A stretch of DNA of 64,000 nucleotides from Turicibacter faecis. GTDB lineage: Bacteria > Bacillota_I > Bacilli_A > MOL361 > Turicibacteraceae. Of the stretch, positions 8,287 through 17,902 are shown piece by piece. Position 1 is the stretch's first letter. Each line of letters starts with the position of its first letter. Made by a program: the position numbers and the translations under genes. The notes below the pieces were generated by a model. The model worked only from the letters and a program-made list of their open reading frames with translations, searched no databases and was not told the DNA's origin. The stretch covers positions 154,001 to 218,000 of the forward strand of contig NZ_AP028127.1 in assembly GCF_037076425.1 (NCBI RefSeq), in the 5' to 3' direction.

Positions 8287-8928
8287 CTATTGAAGGTGAG
8301 TGATAACGTCGTGAAGGCTAGTTAATATCTTTAAGGTTTTGTTTGCAAATTCTTCTTCTGGATATTTCATATCCGGAATACAGATGACATCAATTCCACC
8401 ACAATGGGCCGCAGTTATTCCTGCCTCACTATCTTCTAATACTAACGCTTCATCAGGAGTAACCCCAAGCTTTTGACAAGCGGTTAAAAATATTTCAGGA
8501 TGGGGTTTTCCACAGGTTACTTCATCACCACAAATGATATCGTCAAAGTAGTTTCTTAAACGTGCCGCAGCTAATATTTTTTCTGCACGTTCTTTTGAAC
8601 TACTTGTTGCTACGATTGTTTTATAATGATGGTCTTTTAAATAAGTTAGTAATTCAACAATTCCATTTTTTAATGGAGTAGATGTCGTCAAACGATCGTC
8701 TAGCGAGAGATGGACATCTTCCCAAATTTCTTGCATCGGAAATTCTTCGCCGTATTGTTGGGTGAATAGCTGACAAATCGTTGTTCTATTTTTTCCAAGA
8801 CAACGGAGATAAAAGCTTTTATCAAAAGGATAATTAAATTTTTTCATTGTCTTCGTGTATTCTTCATAAGTTACTCTTTCACTATCAATCATTAAACCAT
8901 CCATGTCAAAAATAATTGCCTTTTTCAC
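8287..8928 (-). CDS. HAD-IA hydrolase (beta-phosphoglucomutase-like)
   Basis: A small cytoplasmic phosphatase or phosphomutase of HAD subfamily IA. Motif I is IIFDMDGLMIDSE at residues 5-17, motif II TSSS near 110, the conserved Lys is in CGKPHPEIF, and motif IV is VLEDSEAGI. The four-helix cap between motifs I and II accounts for 213 residues. The DMDGLMIDSE form is typical of beta-phosphoglucomutase and YhcW-like proteins; without maltose or trehalose genes nearby, the substrate cannot be named. The start is GTG with AAGGGGGG upstream. It lies downstream of, and on the same strand as, the P-type ATPase with a 74-bp gap. Confidence 0.88.
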   Translation of the reverse strand: MKKAIIFDMDGLMIDSERVTYEEYTKTMKKFNYPFDKSFYLRCLGKNRTTICQLFTQQYGEEFPMQEIWEDVHLSLDDRLTTSTPLKNGIVELLTYLKDHHYKTIVATSSSKERAEKILAAARLRNYFDDIICGDEVTCGKPHPEIFLTACQKLGVTPDEALVLEDSEAGITAAHCGGIDVICIPDMKYPEEEFANKTLKILTSLHDVITHLQ

Positions 8929-9002
8929 GAAAAGCCCCCCTTGTATATGCTATCTGTTTGCATTATAGCAACTCATCAGATAGAAGACAAGAGGGGCGAG
9001 AA

Positions 9003-11300
9003 TTAATTTGACTGGATATTTAGTTTAGATAATATTTGATGAAACATATGTTTTAAAACAAAGAAAAGGAGAGCATAAAGTGGGACGATTAGAAGTACCC
9101 ATTGAATAAGTTGAATAGGCGTCACATGACTTAACATAAATAGGTTTGAAAATTTAAGAACTGAAAGGGTAATACCGGTGATACTAATGAAGAGAATGGC
9201 TATTTTTTTTAGGTTAATGGGAAGACAACTTCTGATGAGAACCCAAAGACCGCTAACCATTGCGATACAAAAACAGTACGTATCAAACAAAGCGTGATTT
9301 CGATGAAGACTTGGAATCATAAGTCCAATTAACAGACATCCGATAACGGAAAATCCCGCTGGAATGGCTATTTTTGAAACCTCAGTTAAAAAGTTTCCTT
9401 TAATTCTTTCTCGACTGGGTTCAATCGCTAAGAAGAATCCTGGGAGTCCGATTGTAAAGAGATTAATTAGCGTCATTTGGATCGGGACAAAGGGATATCT
9501 AAGCGGGGTAAGTAAAACGATAAAGGCAATTAAAATCGAATAAACTGTTTTGGTTAAAAAGAGCGTTGAAACTCGTTGAATATTATTGATGACCCGACGT
9601 CCTTCAAGCAACGCAGCGGGAAGTGAGGAAAAATCGGAGTTAAGGAGTAGAATGTCGGCAATACTTTTAGTGATTTCACTCCCATTATTCACTGTAATAC
9701 TGCAGTTGCTTTCTTTCATTGCTGGAACATCGTTAATTCCATCTCCCATCATAGCGACGAAATGTCCTTGTTTTTTCAAGGCCTGAATCAGTGATTTTTT
9801 TTGTTTAGGACTGACACGACCGAATACGGTATACTCATTGACTAAACCGTCTAAGTGATCGTCTGGGTATTGTGACATATCCACAAAACGATCAGCATTT
9901 TTTAATCCTGCTTGTTTAGCAATATGTGCGACCGTTTGAGGGTGATCCCCCGAAATTACCTTTAAATCAACCCCTTGGTTTAAGAAATAATCGAAAATTT
10001 GAGGGGCATTTTCACGAATGGGATCAATGAGAGTAATGAGTGCAAGGACTTCATGATGGTCATTAACGGTTTTAACAACAGTTAGGACACGATATCCACA
10101 ACTTGCTAGGGCTTCAATCTCCTTCGTTATTTGTTCATCCGGATGCTCGACTATATGTGGATAAGATCCAATTCGGTACACGCCATCACTGTACTTTGCA
10201 CCGCTATATTTATTAGCAGAAGTAAAGTAATAAAGTTCACTCGGTGTTGCTTGATCATTTTCTGTGAAGTAGGCTTTAAGGGCCTGCGCTGTAAAGTTAG
10301 TCTCGTTTAACTCGTGGAGCAAGTTTCCGATCCGACTCGAAATCTTTTGATCCACATACCATTTAACTTCATGGACTTGCATTTTTCCTTGGGTAATCGT
10401 TCCTGTTTTATCAAGGCAAAGTGTATCAATTCGGGCCATTGACTCAATGCAAAACATTTCTTGAACGAGTGTTTTCTTATTAATGAGTTTAATGACCCCG
10501 ACGGTAAGGGAAATACTACAGAGGAGGAATAGACCCTCGGGAATCATTCCGATAAGGGCAGCAGCCGTTTTTAAAATGGCATCATTCCATGGGAGATGAT
10601 TGAAAACGAGGGATTTACCTAGCATCAAGAGTCCAACGGGAATAATGAACAGGCTCACTGTCTTTAAAATAAGATTTAGTGTTTCTCTGAGTTGCGAAGG
10701 ATGTTTTTTATATTCCTTTGCTTCTTTTCCCAATTGATTAGCATAGGTTTGTTCCGCAACGGCAGTGACTTCAATAAGGGCGCTTGAGGCCACCACGTAG
10801 CTACCGGAATAGACTGTATCTCCAACGTTCTTTATGACTGTATCACTCTCACCCGTTAGTAAGGCTTCATTTACTTCAAGGTGTCCATCGACGACCTGTC
10901 CATCCACAACGATTTGATTTCCGGTAGTGAGATAGAGAATATCACCTAAAACGAGGTCCTCTGGATAACATTCTTGTTTTTTTCCTTCTCGTTGCACGAA
11001 AACTTTTGTACGGGTAATGAGATTAATTTTATCGAGGGATCGTTTTGCCCGAAGTTCGACTGCAATCCCAATAATAATATTGCACACAATAACGCCCAAA
11101 AATAAAAGATTTTTGTAAGAACCTGTGGTCAAAATAAAGAGCCCTAAAATAAAGTTAATCATATTAAAAAATGTGCACAAGTTATCAATCAGGATTTGTT
11201 TAACTGATTTTGTTTTGTATTCAATAAGATGATTATCTTGCCCAAGTGAGCGACGTTTTTGAACCTCTTCTTGAGTTAAACCGTATTTAATATCTGTCAT
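9003..11300 (-). CDS. P-type cation-transporting ATPase (CtpE-like)
   Basis: Integral membrane pump that exports or imports a cation using an aspartyl-phosphate intermediate. Seen: actuator LLTGESD near 152, the TM4 motif GMIPEGLFLL, phosphorylation site CLDKTGTITQG, the hinge GDGINDVPAMKE, and about ten helices. It has the short N terminus of the CtpE group, whose mycobacterial member is linked to calcium; the metal here is unproven. ATG 11300 is preferred to the ATG two codons earlier because the AAAGGGG site is properly spaced only for the later one (765 residues). Confidence 0.9.
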   Translation of the reverse strand: MTDIKYGLTQEEVQKRRSLGQDNHLIEYKTKSVKQILIDNLCTFFNMINFILGLFILTTGSYKNLLFLGVIVCNIIIGIAVELRAKRSLDKINLITRTKVFVQREGKKQECYPEDLVLGDILYLTTGNQIVVDGQVVDGHLEVNEALLTGESDTVIKNVGDTVYSGSYVVASSALIEVTAVAEQTYANQLGKEAKEYKKHPSQLRETLNLILKTVSLFIIPVGLLMLGKSLVFNHLPWNDAILKTAAALIGMIPEGLFLLCSISLTVGVIKLINKKTLVQEMFCIESMARIDTLCLDKTGTITQGKMQVHEVKWYVDQKISSRIGNLLHELNETNFTAQALKAYFTENDQATPSELYYFTSANKYSGAKYSDGVYRIGSYPHIVEHPDEQITKEIEALASCGYRVLTVVKTVNDHHEVLALITLIDPIRENAPQIFDYFLNQGVDLKVISGDHPQTVAHIAKQAGLKNADRFVDMSQYPDDHLDGLVNEYTVFGRVSPKQKKSLIQALKKQGHFVAMMGDGINDVPAMKESNCSITVNNGSEITKSIADILLLNSDFSSLPAALLEGRRVINNIQRVSTLFLTKTVYSILIAFIVLLTPLRYPFVPIQMTLINLFTIGLPGFFLAIEPSRERIKGNFLTEVSKIAIPAGFSVIGCLLIGLMIPSLHRNHALFDTYCFCIAMVSGLWVLIRSCLPINLKKIAILFISITGITLSVLKFSNLFMLSHVTPIQLIQWVLLIVPLYALLFFVLKHMFHQILSKLNIQSN

Positions 11301-11535
11301 AAGCATTCCCCTTTAAAACGATGTCATTTCTTTTAGTTTGGTAAAAACTAACGTTTTTTATAACGTCTGTTGCGAGATTATTCCGTAATTATAAAGGGAA
11401 ATCGGGGAAATGGAATGTGATTTTTGAATAAAAATAAAGGAGACAATAAGGATTATTAGATTTTAGAGGGAGGGTTAAGGGATTATGTAGAATTTTAGCA
11501 AAAAATGAGGGATTACTTCTTTATTTTAAGTTTTG

Positions 11536-11544
11536 TGATACAAT
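11536..11544 (+). promoter_or_regulatory. Extended -10 promoter for tex
   Basis: TGATACAAT carries the TGn extension and a TACAAT hexamer 70 bases before the tex start. The rest of 11301-11614 shows nothing but AT-rich spacer between divergent genes. Confidence 0.5.
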
Positions 11545-11614
11545 ATTTTACGTTATTGATAGAAAATCGAGCAATCTTTTTTTGGAGTAAAGATAGAGGA
11601 GGGGCACAAGTTAA

Positions 11615-13804
11615 ATGGAACAACAATTTATGCAAAAATTATATAAACAAATTGCAAAGCAGTTAAATATTACAACAAACCAGATTAACGCGGTTCTTAA
11701 ATTATTAGAAGAAGGTTCAACTGTTCCGTTTATCGCACGTTATCGTAAAGAAGTAACGGGGGCACTTGATGAAGAACAGATTCGTGAAATTTCTAAGACG
11801 TATGAGTATGGTGTTAACTTACAACAACGTAAAGAAGATGTTATTCGTTTAATTGATGAAAAAGGGATGTTAACAGAAGCCTTAAAACAGGATATTTTAA
11901 AGGCTGAAAAGCTAACAGAGATTGAGGATTTATATCGTCCGTTTAAAGAAAAGAAAAAAACACGCGCCACACAGGCGAAGGCGAAAGGATTAGAGCCGTT
12001 GGCGAAGTATTTATTAACTTATCCAGAAGGTGAGTTACAAACGGAAGCAGCGAAATATTTAAATGAAGAAGTGACGAGCGTTGACGAGGCTTTACAAGGA
12101 GCGCGAGATATTATTGCAGAAATGATTGCAGATCATGCGGATTACCGAAAATGGATTCGTGAGTATATGACGAAAAAGGGTCAAATTCAATCAAAGGTTC
12201 GTGATGCCACTTTAGATGAGCGTAAAGTATATGAGCAATACTATGAGTATAGTGAACCTGTTTTACGCGTAGTGCCACACCGCGTACTTGCGATGAATCG
12301 AGGGGAATCTGAAAAGATTTTACGTATTTCTATTTTAGATGATGCAGAAGGTGTACATCGTTATTTGGTCAAAGAATTAATTCCAATACGCGAGGTTACA
12401 GAAGCAACGAAACAAGTTCGTTTAGCAATTGAAGATGCGTATAAACGTTTAATTAAGCCATCAATTGAACGTGAGATTCGTGCTGGTTTAAAAGAAGTGG
12501 CTGAAAATCAAGCCATTCATATCTTTTCTGAAAATGTTCGCCAGTTATTATTGCAACCACCGATGAAAGGAAAGGTTGTTTTAGGTGTTGACCCGGCTTA
12601 TCGTACGGGATGTAAGTTAGCTGTGGTGGATGAAACAGGGAAAGTTTTAGATATCGATGTGATTTATCCACATGAAAAATCTAAAGGTTCGAAAGCAGAT
12701 CCTGCTCTTGTGCAAAAGGCTCGTGCGAAAGTCATTGATAAAATTAATAAATATCAAGTGGAGATTGTTTCTATCGGAAATGGAACGGCTTCTCGTGAAA
12801 CGGAAAGTTTTATTGCCGATGTTTTAAAAGAGATTAAGCATCCTATTTATTATATTATTACGAATGAGGCGGGGGCATCTGTGTACTCGGCGTCAGAATT
12901 GGCCCGTAAGGAGTTTCCAGATTTACAGGTTGAGGAACGCTCGGCGGTTTCGATTGCAAGACGTCTTCAAGATCCGTTGGCAGAGCTTGTAAAGATTGAT
13001 CCGAAATCGATTGGTGTTGGTCAGTATCAACATGATGTGACACAATCTAAATTGAATGATTCTTTAAACTTCGTGGTTGAGACGACGGTGAATCAGGTAG
13101 GGGTTAACGTCAATACAGCTTCTCCAGCGTTACTTAAATATGTAGCGGGACTTTCAACAACGATTGCCAATAATATTGTTAAACACCGCGATGAAGTTGG
13201 AAAGTTTACAAAGCGTGAGGAATTAAAGAAAGTTTCTCGTTTAGGGGCGAAAACTTATGAGCAGGCCATTGGGTTCTTGCGTATCGTGGATGGTGTAAAT
13301 CCGTTAGATAAAACGGGGATTCACCCGGAAAGCTATAAAATAGCGGAACAAGTATTAAAGACATTAGGATTTACAAAAGATGACTTAGGGACGGAGGCGC
13401 TAAAGTCGGCAGTAGAGAAAGCGAATCGTTCTGTTTTAGTCGATGAGCTCGGTGTCGGAGAGCATACATTGAATGATATTTTAGATGCATTTGTTGCCCC
13501 AAATCGCGATCCGCGTGATGATATAGAGGCCCCACTTTTACGTTCAGACGTCTTAAAGCTTGAAGATTTAAAACCAGGAATGGAGCTTCAAGGAACAGTA
13601 CGTAATGTCGTTGACTTTGGTGTCTTTGTTGACTGTGGGGTTAAAGAGGACGGACTTGTCCACTTATCAAAAATGTGCAAACAATTTTTAAAACATCCGA
13701 TGCAACTTGTTTCAGTAGGTGACATTGTTAAAGTCTGGGTAGAATCTGTTGACTTACAACGTAAGCGATTGGCTCTAACCATGATTGAACCAGAAGCGAA
13801 ATAA
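11615..13804 (+). CDS. tex: Tex-family RNA-binding transcription accessory protein
   Basis: Tex is a highly conserved nucleic-acid-binding protein related to eukaryotic Spt6. It affects transcription and, in some pathogens, toxin expression. The 729 residues cover the N-terminal helical and HTH region (TVPFIARYRKEVTGALDE), the YqgF-like RNase H domain (VVLGVDPAYRTGCKLAVVD), HhH motifs (VNTASPALLKYVAGL), and a C-terminal S1 domain near 645-725 (GTVRNVVDFGVFVDCGV). GAGGAGGGG precedes the ATG. It is monocistronic, with a terminator five bases after the stop. Confidence 0.95.
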   Translation: MEQQFMQKLYKQIAKQLNITTNQINAVLKLLEEGSTVPFIARYRKEVTGALDEEQIREISKTYEYGVNLQQRKEDVIRLIDEKGMLTEALKQDILKAEKLTEIEDLYRPFKEKKKTRATQAKAKGLEPLAKYLLTYPEGELQTEAAKYLNEEVTSVDEALQGARDIIAEMIADHADYRKWIREYMTKKGQIQSKVRDATLDERKVYEQYYEYSEPVLRVVPHRVLAMNRGESEKILRISILDDAEGVHRYLVKELIPIREVTEATKQVRLAIEDAYKRLIKPSIEREIRAGLKEVAENQAIHIFSENVRQLLLQPPMKGKVVLGVDPAYRTGCKLAVVDETGKVLDIDVIYPHEKSKGSKADPALVQKARAKVIDKINKYQVEIVSIGNGTASRETESFIADVLKEIKHPIYYIITNEAGASVYSASELARKEFPDLQVEERSAVSIARRLQDPLAELVKIDPKSIGVGQYQHDVTQSKLNDSLNFVVETTVNQVGVNVNTASPALLKYVAGLSTTIANNIVKHRDEVGKFTKREELKKVSRLGAKTYEQAIGFLRIVDGVNPLDKTGIHPESYKIAEQVLKTLGFTKDDLGTEALKSAVEKANRSVLVDELGVGEHTLNDILDAFVAPNRDPRDDIEAPLLRSDVLKLEDLKPGMELQGTVRNVVDFGVFVDCGVKEDGLVHLSKMCKQFLKHPMQLVSVGDIVKVWVESVDLQRKRLALTMIEPEAK

Positions 13805-13808
13805 AACA

Positions 13809-13838
13809 AAAAAGGCTACGTTTAGAAGTAGCCTTTTT
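13809..13838 (+). terminator. Intrinsic terminator after tex
   Basis: AAAAAGGCTAC pairs with GTAGCCTTTTT around a short loop, then TG and TTT. Confidence 0.85.
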
Positions 13839-13839
13839 G

Positions 13840-14244
13840 TTTTGCCGATAAAAATAGATTCTAGAGCCCTTATTGAATAGTGATTGAACCATTATCGGAC
13901 AACGCATTCTCGATCATTAGAGATGAGTTAGTTATTTAAAGGTTTGAAGAAGCAAAAGGGCTCTATCTCTTCATCATTAATAGGGGAGATAGATCCGTGA
14001 GATAAATTGTAATAGAGTGAATAAGTATATGGAAATTGAATAGAGGTGCTTGCGTAGTAAGTCGTTTCATTGGCATAACCTGTTGAATAGCTATGACTTG
14101 TAGGAGCCCTTAGTGTTAAAAAAACATTTCGTGATAGCAGCTTAGTAGTTAGAATGAGAGTCGTCTTCGTTTATGGAAAGGAATATACAATAATGGATAA
14201 TTCTGAATAATTATGTTATAGTTTGTTAAAAAGGGGTGAAAGAA
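13840..14244. other. Gene-poor spacer
   Basis: No supported gene. An 8-bp inverted repeat TCTATCTC/GAGATAGA lies near 13964-13994 without a T run. The rest is unstructured. Confidence 0.5.
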
Positions 14245-14523
14245 TTGGATAAAGAAAATATGTCGTTGATTTATTCTATCATAGGATGTTTTGTGCTGGT
14301 TTTAATAAGGAGCTCGCCATTTCAAGACGCTCTAGGATTTTCTCACGTATATGCTTTAGGAATTTCGGATGACCTACGGAATGGTTTTTTAGGAAATTTA
14401 ATAATGTTCGGTAGTTATCTAGGGGATTGCATATTTTACATCACACATTTGATTTCCTTCATAGGGGCTATACTGTGTATCTTATTATCAATCAAACTTA
14501 TTATAAAAAATATAAAAAAATAA
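14245..14523 (+). CDS. Small membrane protein, unknown function
   Basis: A 92-residue protein with hydrophobic segments near residues 6-21 (SLIYSIIGCFVLVLIR), 46-60 and 68-88, ending in a Lys-rich tail. TTG 14245 is preferred since AAGGGGTG lies seven bases upstream; GTG 14236 would overlap that site and ATG 14260 is also possible. I recognise no family. It starts a run of small, poorly conserved membrane or secreted genes (14245-15129), typical of an accessory patch. Confidence 0.55.
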   Translation: MDKENMSLIYSIIGCFVLVLIRSSPFQDALGFSHVYALGISDDLRNGFLGNLIMFGSYLGDCIFYITHLISFIGAILCILLSIKLIIKNIKK

Positions 14524-14563
14524 ATGAATCAATCTATAATAATCCATTAAAGGAGATGAGGTC

Positions 14564-14710
14564 ATGGATCGGAAGCAACCGATAGGGAATAAATGAATAG
14601 GTTGTTTTCAAGCACAGACTCAACCTTTCATTGGAAATGGGATCTATGCGTTCATTGTTGCGATTTATACGTTAGGACACTTTAAAGATTTTAATATTAA
14701 TTTGAAATAA
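14564..14710 (+). pseudogene. Short ORF split by an in-frame TGA
   Basis: From ATG 14564, with a good AAAGGAGATGAGG site, one frame runs 48 codons to TAA 14708-14710 except for a single TGA at 14594-14596 (codon 11). The second half (IYAFIVAIYTLGHF) reads like a membrane helix. The stop lies where a Trp would fit, so a TGG to TGA change is the simplest explanation. The part after the TGA has no start codon of its own with a ribosome site. It is either a recent pseudogene or a readthrough gene; the DNA alone cannot tell. Confidence 0.4.
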
Positions 14711-14784
14711 AGGCTCTGTTTTAAAATAGTGTTGATGTTTCTATGGTATTATATGGTGAATTTGTAGAAGGAGGGGGGAGAGTT

Positions 14785-15129
14785 ATGAAGTTTAAAATAT
14801 TGTTACTTATCTCAATTGCATTCTTTTCATATGCAATATATTTTTATCCTGTTCAAAAATATTTTGCAGAAAAAAATTTAGAAGAATATATGATTATCCA
14901 AGGAACATCGAGTGCAGTTATACAATCTAAAGAAATTCTTAAAGATTACAAAATAGGTGGATACACAATATCTATAGTATATGCAGATGACCCAGATTAT
15001 CGATATGAATATATATATTTTCCAGGTGAAAAAGAATTAAAAGATAGTATGCGATGCTTTGTTTATGACAGTGAAAATGTGGAAATAGGAGTAACCAACA
15101 AAACAGTTAAATATCCGCCTATTAATTAA
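14785..15129 (+). CDS. DUF3139 family membrane-anchored protein
   Basis: A 114-residue protein with an N-terminal membrane or signal segment (KFKILLLISIAFFSYAIYFY) and an extracytoplasmic remainder. The pattern DPDYRYEYIYF followed by a final KYPPI is characteristic of DUF3139 (PF11337), found in Bacillota and without known function. ATG 14785 is used because AAGGAGGGGGGAG lies directly upstream; the in-frame start at 14743 has no site. Codon use is AT-rich like its neighbours. Confidence 0.7.
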   Translation: MKFKILLLISIAFFSYAIYFYPVQKYFAEKNLEEYMIIQGTSSAVIQSKEILKDYKIGGYTISIVYADDPDYRYEYIYFPGEKELKDSMRCFVYDSENVEIGVTNKTVKYPPIN

Positions 15130-15235
15130 ACGGTAGGGGTTAGATTCGGAGTGCGTTTGAATTGGAATAATTTAATTTTTTTAATTAATTGGTTTCCCAT
15201 CGGGGACTGTCTTATTTAGTACTTAAGATAAATAA

Positions 15236-15291
15236 CGAAAAAAGAGAGAATTTTGATGAAATAATATTTTCTCTTTTTTATTTTTTTTGAA
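15236..15291 (+). terminator. Terminator-like hairpin
   Basis: AAAAAAGAGAGAA and TTTCTCTTTTTT flank a 20-base loop, followed by more T. It lies upstream of the 15400 gene. Confidence 0.55.
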
Positions 15292-15399
15292 TGAATAACT
15301 AGATAAACGATAGATTTTTAAAAAACAAGACTTTTTTGTTGGTAAATGTCTATATATAGTAAGAGAGATGAGATAACAAGAGAAAAAGAGGAACGTAGG

Positions 15400-15963
15400 A
15401 TGAGTTATGAATTGCCAGAAATTTATATTGTTATTTCCCAAACAGGGACTCTTTTTTCCCGGGCATTAAAGGTAGCTACACGGCATCCTTACAATCATGT
15501 CTCGATTTCGTTAGATCGGGAATTAAATGCGATGTACAGCTTCGCCCGAAGAAATATTTATTGTCCATGGATTGCTGGATTTATTGAAGAGAATCCAGAT
15601 GAGGGAATGTTCAAGATAAAAACACAAACACGATGTCAGGTGTACAAATTACCATTAACCCCAAAGCAGTATGAGCAACTCTTATTAGCATTAGATCCAT
15701 TTTTAAAAAATCCCGAGCAATACCGCTATAATTTTTTAGGATTACCTTTTATATGGATGGGGATTCCACTCAATCGTCGCTATCACTTTGTTTGCTCCGA
15801 GTTCGTCGCTCATTTATTAATGCAAGTGAATATTATTCGTGAATCTCATTCGGGACGAATGATGAGACCTTATGATTTTTCAATGATTGAGGACGTTGAG
15901 TTAATTTATGAGGGGTATTTAAGGGAGTACACCAATGATCAAGAAGAATACGTGGTCTTTTAA
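15400..15963 (+). CDS. YiiX/YebB-like permuted NlpC/P60 hydrolase
   Basis: A 187-residue protein resembling the permuted papain-fold (YiiX/C92-type NlpC/P60) enzymes. The likely catalytic His is in the early RHPYNHVSIS motif and the Cys in HFVCSEFVAHLL, in the reversed His-then-Cys order typical of permuted members. No signal peptide is seen, so it is probably cytoplasmic. Family members are amidases or thiol hydrolases; the substrate is unknown. ATG 15400 is chosen for the GAGGAACGTAGG site; an upstream in-frame start at 15346 lacks one. Confidence 0.7.
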   Translation: MSYELPEIYIVISQTGTLFSRALKVATRHPYNHVSISLDRELNAMYSFARRNIYCPWIAGFIEENPDEGMFKIKTQTRCQVYKLPLTPKQYEQLLLALDPFLKNPEQYRYNFLGLPFIWMGIPLNRRYHFVCSEFVAHLLMQVNIIRESHSGRMMRPYDFSMIEDVELIYEGYLREYTNDQEEYVVF

Positions 15964-16081
15964 TACAAAAAATAGGTATAATGATAAAGGTTTCATGAAT
16001 AATCTGGGATATAGGTTTACTTAAATAGGAATAAATAATACAATAGGTTTATAAAAGAAACCTGAAAGGATGTTACAGACT

Positions 16082-16801
16082 ATGTCAAAAGTATTAGCAA
16101 AAGTTAAAGATTATGCGATTACTGAGGAGATGTTAAATGAAACAGTTGATGCGTTACGTACTCAACAACATATTAACATTACATCAGAAGAACAAAAGCA
16201 AGATTTATTAGATGAATTAATTGCTCGTCAGTTAGTCGTTGAAGATGCGATTGAATCTGGTTTAACACAAACAGAGGAATTCCAAAAATTATACCGTGAG
16301 TTTGTTTTCCAACACAGCATTGGACAAATGTTTAAAACAATTACGGTAACAGATGCTGAATGTGAAGCTTACTATAATGAAAATAAAGAGCAATTTAAAG
16401 AAGAAATGGTTCGTGCAGCTCACATTTTAGTTGAGGAAGAAGCACAAGCTAAAGAATTATTAGCAGCTATCGAAGGGGGAGCAGATTTCCACGAGTTAGC
16501 AAGTGCCAACTCTAAATGTCCATCAGGAGCACGTGGAGGAGACTTAGGTGATTTTGGACGTGGACAAATGGTTCCTGAATTTGAACAAGCAGCATTTGCC
16601 TTAAACATCGGAGAGGTTTCAGGAATTGTGAAAACACAATTTGGATACCATTTAATTAAATTATTAGATAAAAAAGATGAGGTTCCATTTACAGACGTAA
16701 AAGGACAAATCGAGCAATATTTAATGTCTAAAAAACAAAATGAGATGTATTCAAACTTCACTCAAGGATTAAAATCAAAATACACAGTTGAAAAAGCGTA
16801 A
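16082..16801 (+). CDS. Parvulin-type peptidyl-prolyl isomerase
   Basis: A protein-folding isomerase with a SurA/PrsA-like N-terminal helical chaperone region (about 1-110) and one parvulin domain (about 115-210), recognised by RAAHILVEEEAQAKELLAAI, CPSGARGGDLGDFGRGQMVP and TQFGYHLIKLL. No signal peptide or lipobox is present, so unlike PrsA this 239-residue protein should be cytoplasmic. ATG 16082 is used; the earlier ATG 16070 overlaps its own ribosome site GAAAGGA. The gene precedes acpP by 69 bp but acpP has its own promoter. Confidence 0.9.
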   Translation: MSKVLAKVKDYAITEEMLNETVDALRTQQHINITSEEQKQDLLDELIARQLVVEDAIESGLTQTEEFQKLYREFVFQHSIGQMFKTITVTDAECEAYYNENKEQFKEEMVRAAHILVEEEAQAKELLAAIEGGADFHELASANSKCPSGARGGDLGDFGRGQMVPEFEQAAFALNIGEVSGIVKTQFGYHLIKLLDKKDEVPFTDVKGQIEQYLMSKKQNEMYSNFTQGLKSKYTVEKA

Positions 16802-16808
16802 AAAACTA

Positions 16809-16837
16809 TTTACTTTGTAGTTCAAACTAATTATAAT
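16809..16837 (+). promoter_or_regulatory. acpP promoter with a FabT-like operator
   Basis: TTTACT (16809-16814) and TATAAT (16832-16837) are spaced 17 bp. In the spacer lies TTTGTAGTTCAAA (16814-16826), a near match to the TTTGA-N3-TCAAA palindrome bound by streptococcal FabT and to boxes before the FabK and accB genes here. A repressor on this site would block polymerase binding. Confidence 0.6.
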
Positions 16838-16870
16838 AATATTATAAGTTAGATGAAGGAGGAAGTAAAA

Positions 16871-17095
16871 ATGGTATTTAATCGCGTGAAAGAAATTATT
16901 GTAGATGAATTAGGTGTAGAAGAGGCATCAGTAACAATTGAATCAACATTAGAAGATTTAGGGGCTGACTCATTAGATGCTGTAGAATTAATCATGGCTT
17001 TAGAAGAAGAGTATGATTTAGAAATCGCTGAAGACGATGCAAAAACAATGAAAAGCGTTAAAAACATCGTTGATTATATTGAAAGTCATCAATAA
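16871..17095 (+). CDS. acpP: Acyl carrier protein
   Basis: The 74-residue acidic carrier shuttles growing acyl chains in type II fatty-acid synthesis. Phosphopantetheine is attached to Ser34 in [10 protein letters not shown], the invariant motif at the start of helix II. AAGGAGG sits nine bases before ATG 16871; the in-frame ATG 16853 overlaps that site. It stands 42 kb from the accB-accC-accD-accA-fabH cluster yet has the same kind of operator, and is followed directly by the FabT-like regulator gene. Confidence 0.96.
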   Translation: MVFNRVKEIIVDELGVEEASVTIESTLEDLGADSLDAVELIMALEEEYDLEIAEDDAKTMKSVKNIVDYIESHQ

Positions 17096-17105
17096 TTTGA
17101 TTCCA

Positions 17106-17145
17106 AACTAGGAGCGTGATTTGAGTCATTCTCCTAGTTTTTTAA
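17106..17145 (+). terminator. Intrinsic terminator after acpP
   Basis: AACTAGGAG (17106-17114) pairs with CTCCTAGTT (17131-17139), followed by TTTTT. Confidence 0.85.
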
Positions 17146-17256
17146 ACAAGAAGATAAAAGTTATAATTTAGATAAATTCGCTCACTCTAAGGGTAGAGAT
17201 TAAATAATGTAAGCGATTGTGTTTTTTAAAGAGAAAGATATAAGGAGGTGAGGCTA

Positions 17257-17706
17257 ATGGATCGTTCGAGAAAAGTGGTCAATGATTTGTTAACTGACGT
17301 CTTTAACCAAATTTTGATTTTAGAAGAGCGAAATTTAACAGAGCATGATGCAGTCGATGTGACGATGACCGAGATTCATGTCATTGAAGCGATTCGTAAA
17401 TGTGAACCGCCGACCATGGGAACCGTGTCTAAGCGATTGATGATTACGATGGGTACATTAACGACTTCAGTGAATCGATTAGTGGAAAAAGGATATGTCA
17501 CACGTAAGCGTGATGTGAATGATCGTCGTGTTGTTCTACTCGATTTAACAGAGAAAGGTCAACAGGTGTTTGAAATCCATGAGGCTTTTCATGAAGAGTT
17601 AGTGAATGCTGCTTTAAAAGATTTAGAGTTTCGCGAAGATTTAGTTCTAGCTTTAGAAAGTATTTACCGCTTCTTTAAAAAGTTGCAGGAAAAACATCAA
17701 CAGTAA
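17257..17706 (+). CDS. fabT: MarR-family regulator, FabT-like
   Basis: A winged-helix repressor. MRVTMGTLTT-like recognition helix is seen as LMITMGTLTTSVNRLVEKGYV near residues 63-83, then the wing RKRDVNDRRVVLLDLTEKG, and a C-terminal dimer helix. In streptococci and relatives FabT, with acyl-ACP as ligand, represses fatty-acid genes at TTTGA-N3-TCAAA sites. Here the gene follows acpP, and such sites occur before acpP, the FabK-like gene and accB. ATG 17257 has AAGGAGGTGAGG upstream (149 residues). A different MarR role remains possible. Confidence 0.75.
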   Translation: MDRSRKVVNDLLTDVFNQILILEERNLTEHDAVDVTMTEIHVIEAIRKCEPPTMGTVSKRLMITMGTLTTSVNRLVEKGYVTRKRDVNDRRVVLLDLTEKGQQVFEIHEAFHEELVNAALKDLEFREDLVLALESIYRFFKKLQEKHQQ

Positions 17707-17902
17707 AAAGACGTATCCGTCGGGATTACATCAAACGGAACCGACTTCAACAGATAGGATGAAGTGATGGAACAAAAATTGGAGTGAATCGAGTAAAACT
17801 TGTTCGACTATCACTAATTAAGGAAAATGATGTCAAAAAAATTATAAGGAATCAATTTCGATTATATGGTTTAATAGACATATAAGAGGAGTTGATTTTT
17901 TT

